DNA of 64,000 nucleotides, from NCBI GenBank assembly GCA_946885915.1, contig CAMPHF010000001.1, positions 186,001-250,000 of the forward strand. Reading direction: 5' to 3'. Below the pieces are notes generated by a model. That model worked only from the letters and a program-made list of their open reading frames with translations. It was not told the origin of the DNA and ran no database searches. A program made the translations under genes and the position numbers. Position 1 is the stretch's first letter. Each line of letters begins with the position of its first letter. This DNA is from an uncultured Idiomarina sp. Its GTDB lineage: Bacteria > Pseudomonadota > Gammaproteobacteria > Enterobacterales > Alteromonadaceae. Shown piece by piece: positions 44,992 to 54,226 of the stretch.

Positions 44992-47685
44992 CTAGCGCAA
45001 CTTATCAGCGTGCGCTGGGGCTTTAAAGATGCTGTTAAGTAACAGTAAATTCAAGCCATCCATGTAGGCGCGGTAGGCGGGTTCTTGGGTATAACTAATC
45101 ACCATGCCACGTTGCTGCGGTTGCCACATTAAGAATGGCTTATACGCTAGCTGGTCGATGTTTTCTTGCCATAAATAACCGCTCGCCATCAGCTCATCAG
45201 CTGCCGCAAAATAGCCAATATTACGGCCGTCATCAATGGTCAATGGCGTGTAGATGTCATTGCCCGCAATCAGGCTATAGACAGTATCTGGCACCCCAGC
45301 ACTAAGCCAATGATTTTGATCGATGGTGGTGGTGGCGATAACGCCTGATACCCAGTAAGGATCCACATCGACAGGGCTAATGGCGTGTTGTAAATCAGCG
45401 GCTGAATCGAGGGTATAGCCCTCAGTGCGCTGCTGATCATCAATTTCTAGACCCTGTTTAGCCGATTTAGCTAATTCACGGCTACTATCGAGTAAACCAT
45501 TGTCCACCGCAAAGCGGGTCGCATTACCAATAGTGAGCAGCACGCCGCCGCGTTGCACCCATAGTTTCAGATTCTGCGCGCCTCGCTGGCCAAGTGCTTG
45601 TTCGTAATTACCATAGCCACTGGGCAAAATCAGCACTTCATAGTGGCTTAAATCGGCGCTTGCTAGACGCTCAGGGCGGATAGCCGTCACCGGATAATTG
45701 AACTGACGCTCAATCACAAAGCGAGTATTGCCAGCACTTAAAACACTTGCAGGCTCATCCCATAACATGGCGACATCTGGGGCATGTAATTGTTGGACGT
45801 TCATTGATCCAAAATTCGGGCCGTCCGTCACCCAACTTGAGTCGACACCAATGACAGTTGCGCCTGTTTGCTGTGCCAAGGTGGTCACTTGTTGGGTTAA
45901 GTCGGGGCCATTGTCGGCACGGGTAAGAATTAATGAACCGGCGTTAAACTGTGCGCCGGAATCTAGCGTGAAAGCAAGATCGCTACTTTTCACGGCTAAG
46001 CCTTCGCGTAACGCTGCGGTCATAAAGCGTCCGGCATTCATATCCCCCCAGTTCACAATAAAGGCAACCTCGGCGTCGGCATTGCTCACCACCCCCGGTT
46101 CAATATACTCAGGATCGACAAGGGTTCGAGCCACCCGCGGATTATCCTCACAAGCAATCGGCGGTACGTTAAATAGTAATGGCAATGACCAACCTGTGAC
46201 GTCGTAAATTTGGTCCGGCAAGTTGTTACTGCGGCGTTGTTCTTGAATGGCGATAAAGTCGTCTGCCATGTCGATTTGTTGATCGAGCAAGGTGCCGATC
46301 ATGCGATAGGCAGGTTGGGCTTTATCGATAATAAAACTGCCGGCCGGGAACTCAGTGCGGCAAACACTGAAGGATTCTTGTGCTTGCTCCACGTCAATCC
46401 CATGGTCATCCAGCAAGGCCATCAGTTTCTGGGTGGCAGCCGCATCGCGGTTTGCTGGGAACAGCAAGTAACGTTCATCGTGATTACGGCCCTCGCGAAT
46501 CGCGCTAGTGCGGTAATTCCAAAAGTCTTGCAGCAAGCGTTGGCGTTCGCGAGATACCGTCTCAATGGTGCTAATGGACGCAATAAAGTGCCGATAAACG
46601 CCATCACCATAGGTCAGAATATCGCCATTTTTAGTGCGGAATTTGTGCCCGCGAGCTGACGCCATTTCATAGGTCATCGAAAGCGCGCCGTGATAGGCCG
46701 GCCAACTTGCGCCATAGCCTGGGTAAAAGGCATCAAAAATCTCGCGGGTAAAGTAATCAAAGCCTTCGCTATCAAACCATTTGGCATTATTGCGGCCAAT
46801 GGCATCAAGTCCTGCCCGCTGAGATTCAGTAATATAAGGATTGTACGGCTCGGCCTCGGGGGTGAAGTAGTAACTCATGTCGCCACCCATTTCATGTAAA
46901 TCAACGAATGCCAATGGGTAGTACTTTTGGAGTTCAGCCACTTGGCCGGCAATTTCAGGCTGAGTTAAAGCAAGCCAGTCACGGTTCATGTCGAACAAAT
47001 AGTGGTTGGTGCGACCATTCGGCCAAGGTTCATTGTGCTCAGCTGATAGACGGTCGCTGGAATGTTCAAGCCCGACTGTCGCGTAGTAGCGGCTGACAAA
47101 GCGCGCGCGTCCATCTGGATTTTGCAGCGGATCAATAAACACCATGGTGTTATCGAGCCAGGCTGCCGTGCTTGCATCATTCGCCGCGAGCAAATGATAG
47201 GCAGTCAATAACGCTGCTTCAGGGGACGAAATTTCATTGCCATGTACCCCGTAAGATAGCCAAATGCTGCTTGGCATATCTGCCATCAAAGATTTCGCAT
47301 CGGCTTCGCTGGTAAGGCGCGGGTCGGCTAGCGCTTGCATGTTGTTAGCAAAAGTATCGAGCTGAGCGATATTCTCGGCACTTGAAATAACCGCATAAAT
47401 GAGCGGGCGACCTTCCCAAGTTCGGCCGTAATCAAATAATTTCACACGATCGGGATGAGCTTTCGCCAGTGCTTGTAAATAGTCATTAATGGCCGTAGGC
47501 GATGAAATACGTTCGCCAAAATCGTAGCCAAGTACTGCAGCTAGCGTTGGAGTTTGCGGATCATACTCAACTTGTTCAAGCGTGAGTGCGGGTGCTGCGG
47601 TTGGCGTTGGAACTTGGGCGCTGGTGATCGTTGCGTAACTACAACCAAGCGCAACCAGCGACAGGGCGAACAACTTCGCTTTCAT
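44992..47685 (-). CDS. secreted M14-family zinc carboxypeptidase
   Basis: An 897-residue exported metallopeptidase. A signal peptide (MKAKLFALSLVALGCSYATI, probably cleaved near TSAQ) is followed by the M14 catalytic domain: zinc ligands His148 and Glu151 in YGVHGNEIS, NPDGR at 189-193, and His264 in VDLHEMGGD. The likely catalytic Glu is in MTYEMASARGH. The C-terminal third (about 650 onward), with LILPSGYGNYEQALG and VLLTIGNATRF, looks like a class-I glutamine-amidotransferase-like domain, seen in related long M14 proteins. It probably acts on extracellular peptides. AAGGAAGG precedes the ATG. Confidence 0.9.
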   Translation of the reverse strand: MKAKLFALSLVALGCSYATITSAQVPTPTAAPALTLEQVEYDPQTPTLAAVLGYDFGERISSPTAINDYLQALAKAHPDRVKLFDYGRTWEGRPLIYAVISSAENIAQLDTFANNMQALADPRLTSEADAKSLMADMPSSIWLSYGVHGNEISSPEAALLTAYHLLAANDASTAAWLDNTMVFIDPLQNPDGRARFVSRYYATVGLEHSSDRLSAEHNEPWPNGRTNHYLFDMNRDWLALTQPEIAGQVAELQKYYPLAFVDLHEMGGDMSYYFTPEAEPYNPYITESQRAGLDAIGRNNAKWFDSEGFDYFTREIFDAFYPGYGASWPAYHGALSMTYEMASARGHKFRTKNGDILTYGDGVYRHFIASISTIETVSRERQRLLQDFWNYRTSAIREGRNHDERYLLFPANRDAAATQKLMALLDDHGIDVEQAQESFSVCRTEFPAGSFIIDKAQPAYRMIGTLLDQQIDMADDFIAIQEQRRSNNLPDQIYDVTGWSLPLLFNVPPIACEDNPRVARTLVDPEYIEPGVVSNADAEVAFIVNWGDMNAGRFMTAALREGLAVKSSDLAFTLDSGAQFNAGSLILTRADNGPDLTQQVTTLAQQTGATVIGVDSSWVTDGPNFGSMNVQQLHAPDVAMLWDEPASVLSAGNTRFVIERQFNYPVTAIRPERLASADLSHYEVLILPSGYGNYEQALGQRGAQNLKLWVQRGGVLLTIGNATRFAVDNGLLDSSRELAKSAKQGLEIDDQQRTEGYTLDSAADLQHAISPVDVDPYWVSGVIATTTIDQNHWLSAGVPDTVYSLIAGNDIYTPLTIDDGRNIGYFAAADELMASGYLWQENIDQLAYKPFLMWQPQQRGMVISYTQEPAYRAYMDGLNLLLLNSIFKAPAHADKLR

Positions 47686-47723
47686 GGAACCTTCCTTTTG
47701 CGATTATTTTAATAAGAGTTTTA

Positions 47724-48644
47724 TCAGCGCTTGCCAATTGCCGCGCGAGCTTCAACTTGCGGAATGTACTCGGCAACAGCGCTACGCAATGCTTGTAATA
47801 AAGACGCAGCATCATGGCGATGACGAACTTGTGGATCGGCATTGACCGCACCAATCACCGGCAGTTGTAAATCGGCATCGGGCTGATTGCTGATCACCAC
47901 ATCCACCAGTTGATGGCCAAGCTGATGAGCAAGCCAGTCGAGTTTCGCCGATACCGTTAATTGACCGGCTGGACTGCGTTCATTCACGAGATTATCAATG
48001 AACACGACTAAGGCATGGCTGTCTGCGATGGCCTGACTGATATCGTCGACCAAGAGCGGCGGTAACACCGAGGTGAGGAAACTACCAGGGCCTAGAATGA
48101 TTAAATCGCTGTATTGAATGTGACTGATGGCCTCGGGTGTGGCATGCACATGACCACTCAAACCAATCGCATGGGGCATTTGTTGGAGTTGGTCGACATG
48201 AATTTCGCCATAACATTTGATGCCGTCAGTGGTAGTGGCGACGAGGTCAGTGGGGCACTCAGACATCGGCAAAATACTGGTATGAATATCTAGCAGACGG
48301 CTCATGAGCTGAATGCCATCTAATGGCCGTGCGCTTAATTGGTCAAGCGCATAAAGCAATAAATTGCCAAGGTTATGGCCATTTAAGCCGGAGTTGCCAT
48401 TGAAACGGTAGTTAAGAACTTCCGCGGCCAGCGGCGTTGTGGTCAGTTGTGACAGACAGTTGCGGATGTCGCCCCAGGCGATGCATTGTTGCGATTGCCG
48501 CAATAAGCCGGTTGCCCCGCCATTATCGGTGGTGGCAACAATACCAACTAAACGCCGGCGCATGAATTGTAAAGTTGAGAGCAGCCGTCCTAAGCCATGG
48601 CCGCCGCCGATGGCTGTGATCCGCTTAAGTTGTTCTAATTCCAC
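47724..48644 (-). CDS. ybhK: YbhK/YvcK-type CofD-family protein
   Basis: The 306-residue protein has the fold of 2-phospho-L-lactate transferase and closely resembles E. coli YbhK: IGGGHGLGRLL near the N-terminus, ATTDNGGATG, IAWGDIRNCL, GHNLGNLLL, and LIILGPGSFLTSVLPPLL. Its Gram-positive relative YvcK (gluconeogenesis factor) affects carbon metabolism and cell-wall synthesis on gluconeogenic substrates. That would fit an amino-acid-consuming organism, but the activity of the proteobacterial protein is not established. The start is GTG 48644. It lies downstream of the divergent selO promoter region. Confidence 0.87.
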   Translation of the reverse strand: MELEQLKRITAIGGGHGLGRLLSTLQFMRRRLVGIVATTDNGGATGLLRQSQQCIAWGDIRNCLSQLTTTPLAAEVLNYRFNGNSGLNGHNLGNLLLYALDQLSARPLDGIQLMSRLLDIHTSILPMSECPTDLVATTTDGIKCYGEIHVDQLQQMPHAIGLSGHVHATPEAISHIQYSDLIILGPGSFLTSVLPPLLVDDISQAIADSHALVVFIDNLVNERSPAGQLTVSAKLDWLAHQLGHQLVDVVISNQPDADLQLPVIGAVNADPQVRHRHDAASLLQALRSAVAEYIPQVEARAAIGKR

Positions 48645-48768
48645 CGTGGTTCTCGTTGTTGTTCTTCGGGTTGGTTATCCGTGCGAGCTATGGGTTACTC
48701 ACCATAATGCACGCTAGCGAAATTTCTCAGACACTGCAACGCTGTTCAACTTCCACCCGTGGTTATGC

Positions 48769-50319
48769 ATGTTACAATACGCCCTACAACCTCATGATGC
48801 GACCGCGAGTTTAATTGTGTTTGACCATGCCTACGCGCGACAGTTCCCCAGTTTAGTGCATCCGCAACAGCCACAAGCTATCGCTGCGCCGCAACTAGTA
48901 TTGTTCAACCATTCATTACACCAACAGCTGGGCTTGCCGGATTGGCTGGTGGCGAATGCCGCCACTTACTTTGCTGGCGCGGCGCCGCTAACTGCGCTGT
49001 GCCCAGTCGCACAAAAATATGCGGGGCATCAGTTTGGTCACTACAACCCCTATTTGGGTGATGGTCGCGGACTCTTGCTCAGCGAGTGGTTGTTGCCAAA
49101 CCCGCCAGCGCCAGCAACTTTGTGGAGCGGTCGGCGGCTCGATATTCATTTAAAAGGCGCCGGACCGACGCCTTATAGTCGCGGTGGTGATGGACGCGCG
49201 GTGTTGCGTTCCTGTATTCGTGAATTTCTTGGCAGTGAGGCCTTATTTCAGCTTGGCATTCCGACTACGCGAGCGCTAGCGCTAGTTGCGGGTGCTACCC
49301 CGGTACAGCGGGAACGGGTTGAACCGGCGGCGATGTTAACGCGGGTCGCGCAAACCCATATTAGGTTTGGTCAATTTGAACATTGTTATCATCGTGGCTT
49401 AGCCAAGGAATTAGAGCAACTCATCGCATTTTGCGTCGCCGAGTATTTTCCCGAGTGTCAGCAGGCATCGCAACCCTATGTGGCGTGGTTTGCCGAAGTG
49501 GTTCGACGAACCGCAGAGCTGGTTGCTGGCTGGCAAGCTTATGGTTTTGCGCATGGGGTGATGAATACCGATAATATGAGTATTGTCGGTGAAACTTTTG
49601 ACTTTGGTCCATTTCAGTTTATGGATAGTTATAAGCCTGGATTGCGCTCTAATCACAGCGATCACAGTGGTCGTTATGCGTTTTTCCAACAACCTTCAGT
49701 CGCATTGTGGAATTTGAACTGCTTGGCGATGGCGGTAAGTCCAGTGATTGCGAGCGAGCGCCTAACGCAGTGTTTACAAGGTTTTAGCGCGCAGTTAGAA
49801 CACAGTTACTGGAGTCGGATGAGCAAGCGTCTTGGGGTTGATTATGAAGCGCTGACGCCAGCGCAACGCAGCGCTATAGAAACATGGCTTAGCGGCTGGC
49901 TGGAGCTGCTTGCTGAGCATGGTTGGGATTACAGCTTAAGTTGGTATTGGTTAGCACATGAGGTGTTGCCCGCCTACCGCCAAGCCGGCGCGCAGCCAAC
50001 GCTCACCACTACGCAACTGGAAGCTTGTCCACATCCGCTTACGGCCGAAGCAAGGACTAAGTTACAAACCTGGTGGCAGCAAATTCCCCCATCTATGGCA
50101 CTTGATCTTGATTTGGCAGGCTCCACCAATCCGCGTTATATCCTTCGTAATTACTTAGCACAAAACGCTATTGAGGCTGCCGAGCAGGGCGATTTAACGC
50201 CGTTACAGACTTTATATGCGGCTGTGCAGCAACCTTATGTGAAACGCGCTGAGTTTGAGCATTTGGCGCAGTTACCACCGACTTGGGCTCAGAGTTTACA
50301 AGTTAGCTGCTCTAGTTAA
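48769..50319 (+). CDS. selO: protein adenylyltransferase SelO (YdiU family)
   Basis: SelO is a pseudokinase-fold enzyme that transfers AMP to hydroxyl side chains of redox proteins. The 516-residue product has the family blocks YAGHQFGHYNPYLGDGRGLLL, KGAGPTPYSRGGDGRAVLRS, GIPTTRALALV and HGVMNTDNMSIVGETFDFGPF, the last carrying the Asn and Asp that bind metal in place of the kinase loops. No clear ribosome site precedes ATG 48769, so the start is less certain than the identity. The selenocysteine/Cys position near the C-terminus may be represented by the final CSS, uncertain. Confidence 0.93.
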   Translation: MLQYALQPHDATASLIVFDHAYARQFPSLVHPQQPQAIAAPQLVLFNHSLHQQLGLPDWLVANAATYFAGAAPLTALCPVAQKYAGHQFGHYNPYLGDGRGLLLSEWLLPNPPAPATLWSGRRLDIHLKGAGPTPYSRGGDGRAVLRSCIREFLGSEALFQLGIPTTRALALVAGATPVQRERVEPAAMLTRVAQTHIRFGQFEHCYHRGLAKELEQLIAFCVAEYFPECQQASQPYVAWFAEVVRRTAELVAGWQAYGFAHGVMNTDNMSIVGETFDFGPFQFMDSYKPGLRSNHSDHSGRYAFFQQPSVALWNLNCLAMAVSPVIASERLTQCLQGFSAQLEHSYWSRMSKRLGVDYEALTPAQRSAIETWLSGWLELLAEHGWDYSLSWYWLAHEVLPAYRQAGAQPTLTTTQLEACPHPLTAEARTKLQTWWQQIPPSMALDLDLAGSTNPRYILRNYLAQNAIEAAEQGDLTPLQTLYAAVQQPYVKRAEFEHLAQLPPTWAQSLQVSCSS

Positions 50320-50418
50320 TTGAAATTACCCTACCAGCATTATTTTTCCAGTGACGACAGGAGCGACTTGTTTGTATAGTTAGGCTTCACTGGAAGCACA
50401 TACCAAAGGATCAATATC

Positions 50419-50901
50419 ATGAAAAACTTCGCTGTGGCAGCTGTTGCATTGGCGGCTAGTGCTATGAGCACCGCTAGCCTTGCGCAAGCGCTACCAACGA
50501 CAAAAGTTTGTGTAGGTGATGCCGCAACGCCGATTACCGTAGAAATTGCCGCTACCAATGACGCACGAGCGAAAGGCTTAATGCAGCGCGCATTTTTACC
50601 GCAACATGAGGGCATGTGGTTTCAATATCCGAGTGAAAGACCCGGTTACAATGGGTTTTGGATGTTTCGCACCTTGATCCCCTTAGATATCGCGTTCATC
50701 GATAGCAACAATCAAATCGTCCGAATTCTGCAGATGCAGCCTTGTGAAAGCATGAACCCAAGCGAGTGTCCGAGTTATCGGCCGGGAGTGAATTATTACT
50801 CGGCATTGGAGGTGCCATTGGATTATTTCGCGGAACAAGGTATAAAAGTGGGCGATAAAATTCGTGAGACCAACGTAGATTGCAACAAGGAATCATCATG
50901 A
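50419..50901 (+). CDS. secreted DUF192 family protein
   Basis: The 160-residue protein has a cleavable signal peptide (MKNFAVAAVALAASAMSTAS, cut near LAQA) followed by a DUF192 domain. It shows the family pattern ARAKGLMQRAFLPQHEGMWFQYP, then NGFWMFRTLIPLDIAFIDSNNQI and the ending GDKIRETN. DUF192 proteins are small beta-rich proteins of unknown function. Two cysteines in QPCESMNPSECPSY could form a disulfide. AAAGGA precedes the ATG. Its last 4 bases overlap the next gene (ATGA), so it is coupled to the M28 peptidase. Confidence 0.87.
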   Translation: MKNFAVAAVALAASAMSTASLAQALPTTKVCVGDAATPITVEIAATNDARAKGLMQRAFLPQHEGMWFQYPSERPGYNGFWMFRTLIPLDIAFIDSNNQIVRILQMQPCESMNPSECPSYRPGVNYYSALEVPLDYFAEQGIKVGDKIRETNVDCNKESS

Positions 50902-52604
50902 CCAAGTCTTATTTATGGCTAGCGGCTGGCGCGACGTTAACGCTCGCAGCCTGTTCGGGCGAGCCACCTGCCGCAGAAGATACCAGCCAGGCAGCTCAAC
51001 CAACGCTAGCGGCGAGTCCGGGCGAACAGCTTGAAGTACCAACTTTTAGTGAAGATTATCGCGATTATTTACGAACCCTTGCCTCGGATGAATTTGAGGG
51101 GCGGGCGCCGGCAAGTAAAGGTGAACAGTTAACCGCTGAGTTTATCAGTGAGAAATTTGCACAGTGGGGGTTAAAACCTTACAACGCGGAAACTGGTAGC
51201 TACTTGCAGGGTGTGCCTTTGGTAAAAATGATCCCCTATAAAGTCAGTGAAATGAGCTTTAGCGGTGCTGAATTAGCGGCCTTTGACTACCGCACTGAAA
51301 TGATGGCTTGGAGTCCGCGCGTGCAGGAGCAAGTCAGTATTGAAAATAGTGACGTGGTATTCGTTGGCTATGGCATTGTCGCACCTGAATACAACTGGAA
51401 CGATTACGAAGGCTTAGATGTGGCGGGTAAGACGGTCGTCATATTGGTGAACGATCCTGGTTTTGATACCCAAAATCCAGAGCTCTTTAATGGTTCGGCA
51501 ATGACCTATTATGGTCGTTGGACCTATAAATTCGAAGAAGCCGCCCGGCAAGGTGCGGAAGCGGCAATCGTGATCCACGAAACCGCGCCGGCAGGTTACG
51601 GCTGGGGCGTGGTTGCTGGTGGTTCTCCGGTGCGATTTGATTTAGCGCGGGAAAACAACAACATGGATCGGGTGAAAGTTGAGGGTTGGGTCACGCAAGT
51701 GAGCGCCGACGCCTTATTTGCCACCGCCGGCAGCAGTTATGCCGAGATGCGTAAAGCGGCGCAGGCCGCTGATTTTGAACCTATTGCGTTGCCAGTCGCA
51801 CTGTCGATGCAGGTTGATAGTAAGTTTGAGTATCTCGAGTCACCCAATATTATTGGCTATATCGAAGGTAGCGAGCGGCCCGAAGAGCACGTTATTTATA
51901 TGGCGCACTGGGACCATCTTGGGGTCGACCCGATTAATGAAACTGATCCGATTTACAATGGTGCGCAAGATAATGCCAGCGGTACTGCAGGGTTAATGGC
52001 CATGGCCCAAAAATTTGCCAGCTTATCGGAACCACCAGAGCGAACTATTATTTTTGCCGCAGTGGGTGCCGAGGAGCGTGGGTTACTTGGTTCCGATTGG
52101 TATGCTAATCATCCAGTATTACCATTAAGCCAGGCTGTTGCTGGTATTAATATGGATGTGATGAATGTGTATGGTCCGATGCGCGACATGGTGGTCGTCG
52201 GCTACGGTAATTCCGAGCTTGAAGAATTATTGGCAAAATATGTTGAGCCACAGGGCCGCTACCTTGCGCCAGAGCCAACGCCTGAGGCTGGTTCGTTTTA
52301 TCGCTCAGATCACTTCAATTTGGCCAAGCGCGGGGTGCCGATGCTGTATGCCAAAGGTGGTAACGATCATTTCGAACTAGGGCGCGAGGCGATTGAATTG
52401 GCGCGTGCTGAATATATTCGCGATGCCTACCACAAACCGGCTGATGAATTTGATGAAAACTGGGATTTACGCGGTGTTCAGCAAGATTTGGCAGTTTATT
52501 TTAATATTGGCAATGAGCTAGCAAACTCAAACGCTTGGCCCAATTGGTATGAGGGTAACGAGTTCAAAGCGGTACGTGACGAAACCGCTGCTGAGCGCGA
52601 ATAG
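50898..52604 (+). CDS. M28 family aminopeptidase lipoprotein
   Basis: A 568-residue exported zinc peptidase. ATG 50898 (AAGGA at 50887-50891) gives a signal sequence with lipobox TLAAC, so it is membrane-anchored. A protease-associated domain is inserted at about 130-260. Zinc ligands are recognisable in MAHWDHLG (His), GAQDNASG (Asp), GAEERG (Glu-Glu), NMDVMN (Asp) and RSDHFNLAKRG (His). It probably releases N-terminal amino acids from peptides at the cell surface, alongside the S9 and M14 peptidases nearby. It ends at a terminator. Confidence 0.93.
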   Translation: MTKSYLWLAAGATLTLAACSGEPPAAEDTSQAAQPTLAASPGEQLEVPTFSEDYRDYLRTLASDEFEGRAPASKGEQLTAEFISEKFAQWGLKPYNAETGSYLQGVPLVKMIPYKVSEMSFSGAELAAFDYRTEMMAWSPRVQEQVSIENSDVVFVGYGIVAPEYNWNDYEGLDVAGKTVVILVNDPGFDTQNPELFNGSAMTYYGRWTYKFEEAARQGAEAAIVIHETAPAGYGWGVVAGGSPVRFDLARENNNMDRVKVEGWVTQVSADALFATAGSSYAEMRKAAQAADFEPIALPVALSMQVDSKFEYLESPNIIGYIEGSERPEEHVIYMAHWDHLGVDPINETDPIYNGAQDNASGTAGLMAMAQKFASLSEPPERTIIFAAVGAEERGLLGSDWYANHPVLPLSQAVAGINMDVMNVYGPMRDMVVVGYGNSELEELLAKYVEPQGRYLAPEPTPEAGSFYRSDHFNLAKRGVPMLYAKGGNDHFELGREAIELARAEYIRDAYHKPADEFDENWDLRGVQQDLAVYFNIGNELANSNAWPNWYEGNEFKAVRDETAAERE

Positions 52605-52631
52605 TTTGATATACTAGCGGTTCGCATAAGC

Positions 52632-52656
52632 AACGGCAGCTTCGGCTGCCGTTTTT
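52632..52656 (+). terminator. terminator after the M28 peptidase
   Basis: AACGGCAGC (52632-52640) and GCTGCCGTT (52645-52653) are joined by a TTCG tetraloop and followed by Ts, a very stable textbook hairpin. Confidence 0.94.
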
Positions 52657-52690
52657 GTTGGTGGCAGAACTGTGAGTGACCGAGAATAGT

Positions 52691-53227
52691 ATGAGCATAG
52701 AATGGATAGCCAATGGGTTTGGCATCATGGCGTTGATTGTCAATTTTATCGGCTACCAACAAAATGATGCACAGCGTTATCGGCTGGTCGCCGCTATCGC
52801 GCTTGGCTGCCTGGGCTTGCACTTTTACCTGCTTGGGCAGTTAGCTGGCGCGATTGTGCTCGCCATTGCGGTGGTGCGTAATATTGTGGCGCTACGCTAT
52901 CAAGGTCAGCTGGTACTAGGGCTATTTATTTCGGTTAATTTGGCATTTTGGGCGTGGGAGTGGTTTTGGTTGCAAAACCATTGGGCTGAACTGTTTGCGG
53001 CCTATGTGTCGTCTCTGATTTTTACGGTGGGCTCGATTCGGCTGAATGATGCGAACCAAATTCGGCGCTGGTTTATTGCCGCCGAGGGACTTGGATTAGT
53101 TTATGCCTGCTTGGTCGTGAGCATTCCCGGCGCATTGTTTAATATTGTCAATTTAACCAGTATCATCAGTAAACTTTGGCGCGAGAAAAGTCGTCTACAA
53201 CAGGCAGACAGCGCACCTAAAAGTTAG
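52691..53227 (+). CDS. ygjV: YgjV family inner-membrane protein
   Basis: The 178-residue product is an integral membrane protein with about five to six spans and matches the YgjV family: IEWIANGFGIMALIVNFIGYQQND at the N-terminus, then GLHFYLLGQLAGAIVLAIAVVRNIVALRYQ and AAEGLGLVYACLVVSIPGALFNIVNL. Function unknown. ATG 52691 is preferred; in-frame GTG 52676 would add five residues. The next gene starts 18 bases later and is probably co-transcribed. Confidence 0.8.
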   Translation: MSIEWIANGFGIMALIVNFIGYQQNDAQRYRLVAAIALGCLGLHFYLLGQLAGAIVLAIAVVRNIVALRYQGQLVLGLFISVNLAFWAWEWFWLQNHWAELFAAYVSSLIFTVGSIRLNDANQIRRWFIAAEGLGLVYACLVVSIPGALFNIVNLTSIISKLWREKSRLQQADSAPKS

Positions 53228-53245
53228 TCAATTAAGTAGGTAGAG

Positions 53246-53602
53246 ATGCAACAAGGTCCATTTAAAGTGAAGTTTGAGCAGCTGCATGCCCGTATGCGGC
53301 CGCGAGCAGGCACTAATTTTCTGACCCGAATACTCAGTTGGATGATTTTTGTATTAGTGCTTGGCGTTGGACTCATCCTTGGCCTGTTTGTGATTTTGCT
53401 AGGCTGGATCTTGCTGTTACCTATGTTGTGGCGACGGCGCCAAGCGGTGAAGCAAGCATGGCGATTTGCGCAAGCCAATCAACAAGCACAACAACGTGAA
53501 CGTAGTGCCACCGGCGATACCCATGAGCGTCAACAAGCTCGTGGCGGGAGTACTATTGAAGGTGAATACGTGGTGAAGGATGAGGACAAACCTCAGCGCT
53601 AA
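53246..53602 (+). CDS. small membrane protein of unknown function
   Basis: The 118-residue product has a basic N-terminus (MQQGPFKVKFEQLHARMRPR), a long hydrophobic region of one or two spans (ILSWMIFVLVLGVGLILGLF and VILLGWILLLPMLW), and a charged C-terminal tail rich in Gln and Arg ending IEGEYVVKDEDKPQR. The tail motif IEGEY-x-V resembles ends seen in other small inner-membrane proteins, but I do not recognise a named family. It follows YgjV by 18 bases. Confidence 0.75.
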   Translation: MQQGPFKVKFEQLHARMRPRAGTNFLTRILSWMIFVLVLGVGLILGLFVILLGWILLLPMLWRRRQAVKQAWRFAQANQQAQQRERSATGDTHERQQARGGSTIEGEYVVKDEDKPQR

Positions 53603-53638
53603 CGGCTCACCACACTGCGCCAGTGACTGACCTTATTG

Positions 53639-54163
53639 TCAAAGACGATACTCAGCGCGGGCGCTATGTCGGCGGCGTCCTGTCGCGACGTATTTCAATA
53701 AATGCCAAATAAGATCAAATATCAACAAACTTAGTAGTGCTGTTGCGAGCCCGGTGATTAGCGCGCGCTGGCTTAGCGGAATGGCGCTCGCATAATTTTC
53801 CCAAGTGGCAGTGCGTACTTCTTTATCCGCTTGGGTGAGAAGGAACCAGAGCTGCCCCACATAATGAGTTTGCAAGCTTTGTTGTTGCGCGCTGAAGCGT
53901 TGTTGGCGGGTAACCATTTGGGCGAGGGGAGCGGCGGATTCCACCACGATACTGTCAGGATTAGCCCGATAGTGCTCAACTAAGGCATTCAAATCGCCAG
54001 CGAAGTATTCATCGGCTATCGCTTGGTAACCCTGCAAATTAATACTGACTTCATCTAATTGAGCTTGTAAGCGTTGTTCAAATTGCGAGAGGAAGTTAGG
54101 CGCTTGCATGCCAATGACCATAGCGACACAAGCCCAAATCACGAATAAGTAGCGATAGATCAT
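53639..54163 (-). CDS. DUF2937 family membrane protein
   Basis: The 174-residue product has an N-terminal signal-anchor (YRYLFVIWACVAMVIGM), a periplasmic helical region (about 25-130, with FEQRLQAQLDEVSINLQGYQ), and a second membrane span (ALITGLATALLSLLIFDLIW). This build matches DUF2937 proteins; function unknown. ATG 54163 follows AAAGG by 8 bases. That ribosome site lies in the 3' arm of a terminator-like hairpin (54168-54211), so expression may depend on how the RNA folds. Confidence 0.78.
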   Translation of the reverse strand: MIYRYLFVIWACVAMVIGMQAPNFLSQFEQRLQAQLDEVSINLQGYQAIADEYFAGDLNALVEHYRANPDSIVVESAAPLAQMVTRQQRFSAQQQSLQTHYVGQLWFLLTQADKEVRTATWENYASAIPLSQRALITGLATALLSLLIFDLIWHLLKYVATGRRRHSARAEYRL

Positions 54164-54211
54164 AAAAAACACCTTTAGCAGTCCTGCGTTACAGCTTGTG
54201 CTAAAGGTGTT
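54162..54211 (-). terminator. terminator hairpin containing the ribosome site of the DUF2937 gene
   Basis: On the minus strand, AACACCTTTAGCA (54211-54199) pairs perfectly with TGCTAAAGGTGTT (54180-54168) around an 18-base loop, followed by Ts up to the ATG at 54163. It looks like the terminator of the efflux operon, but its second arm contains the AAAGG ribosome site of the next gene. Confidence 0.7.
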
Positions 54212-54226
54212 GATTTGACAAGTCAG

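Noticed and set aside
45728..46659. Two open frames of about 150 codons on the plus strand inside the M14 peptidase gene
   Set aside because: They are reverse-strand shadows of a conserved coding region, with no promoter or ribosome site.
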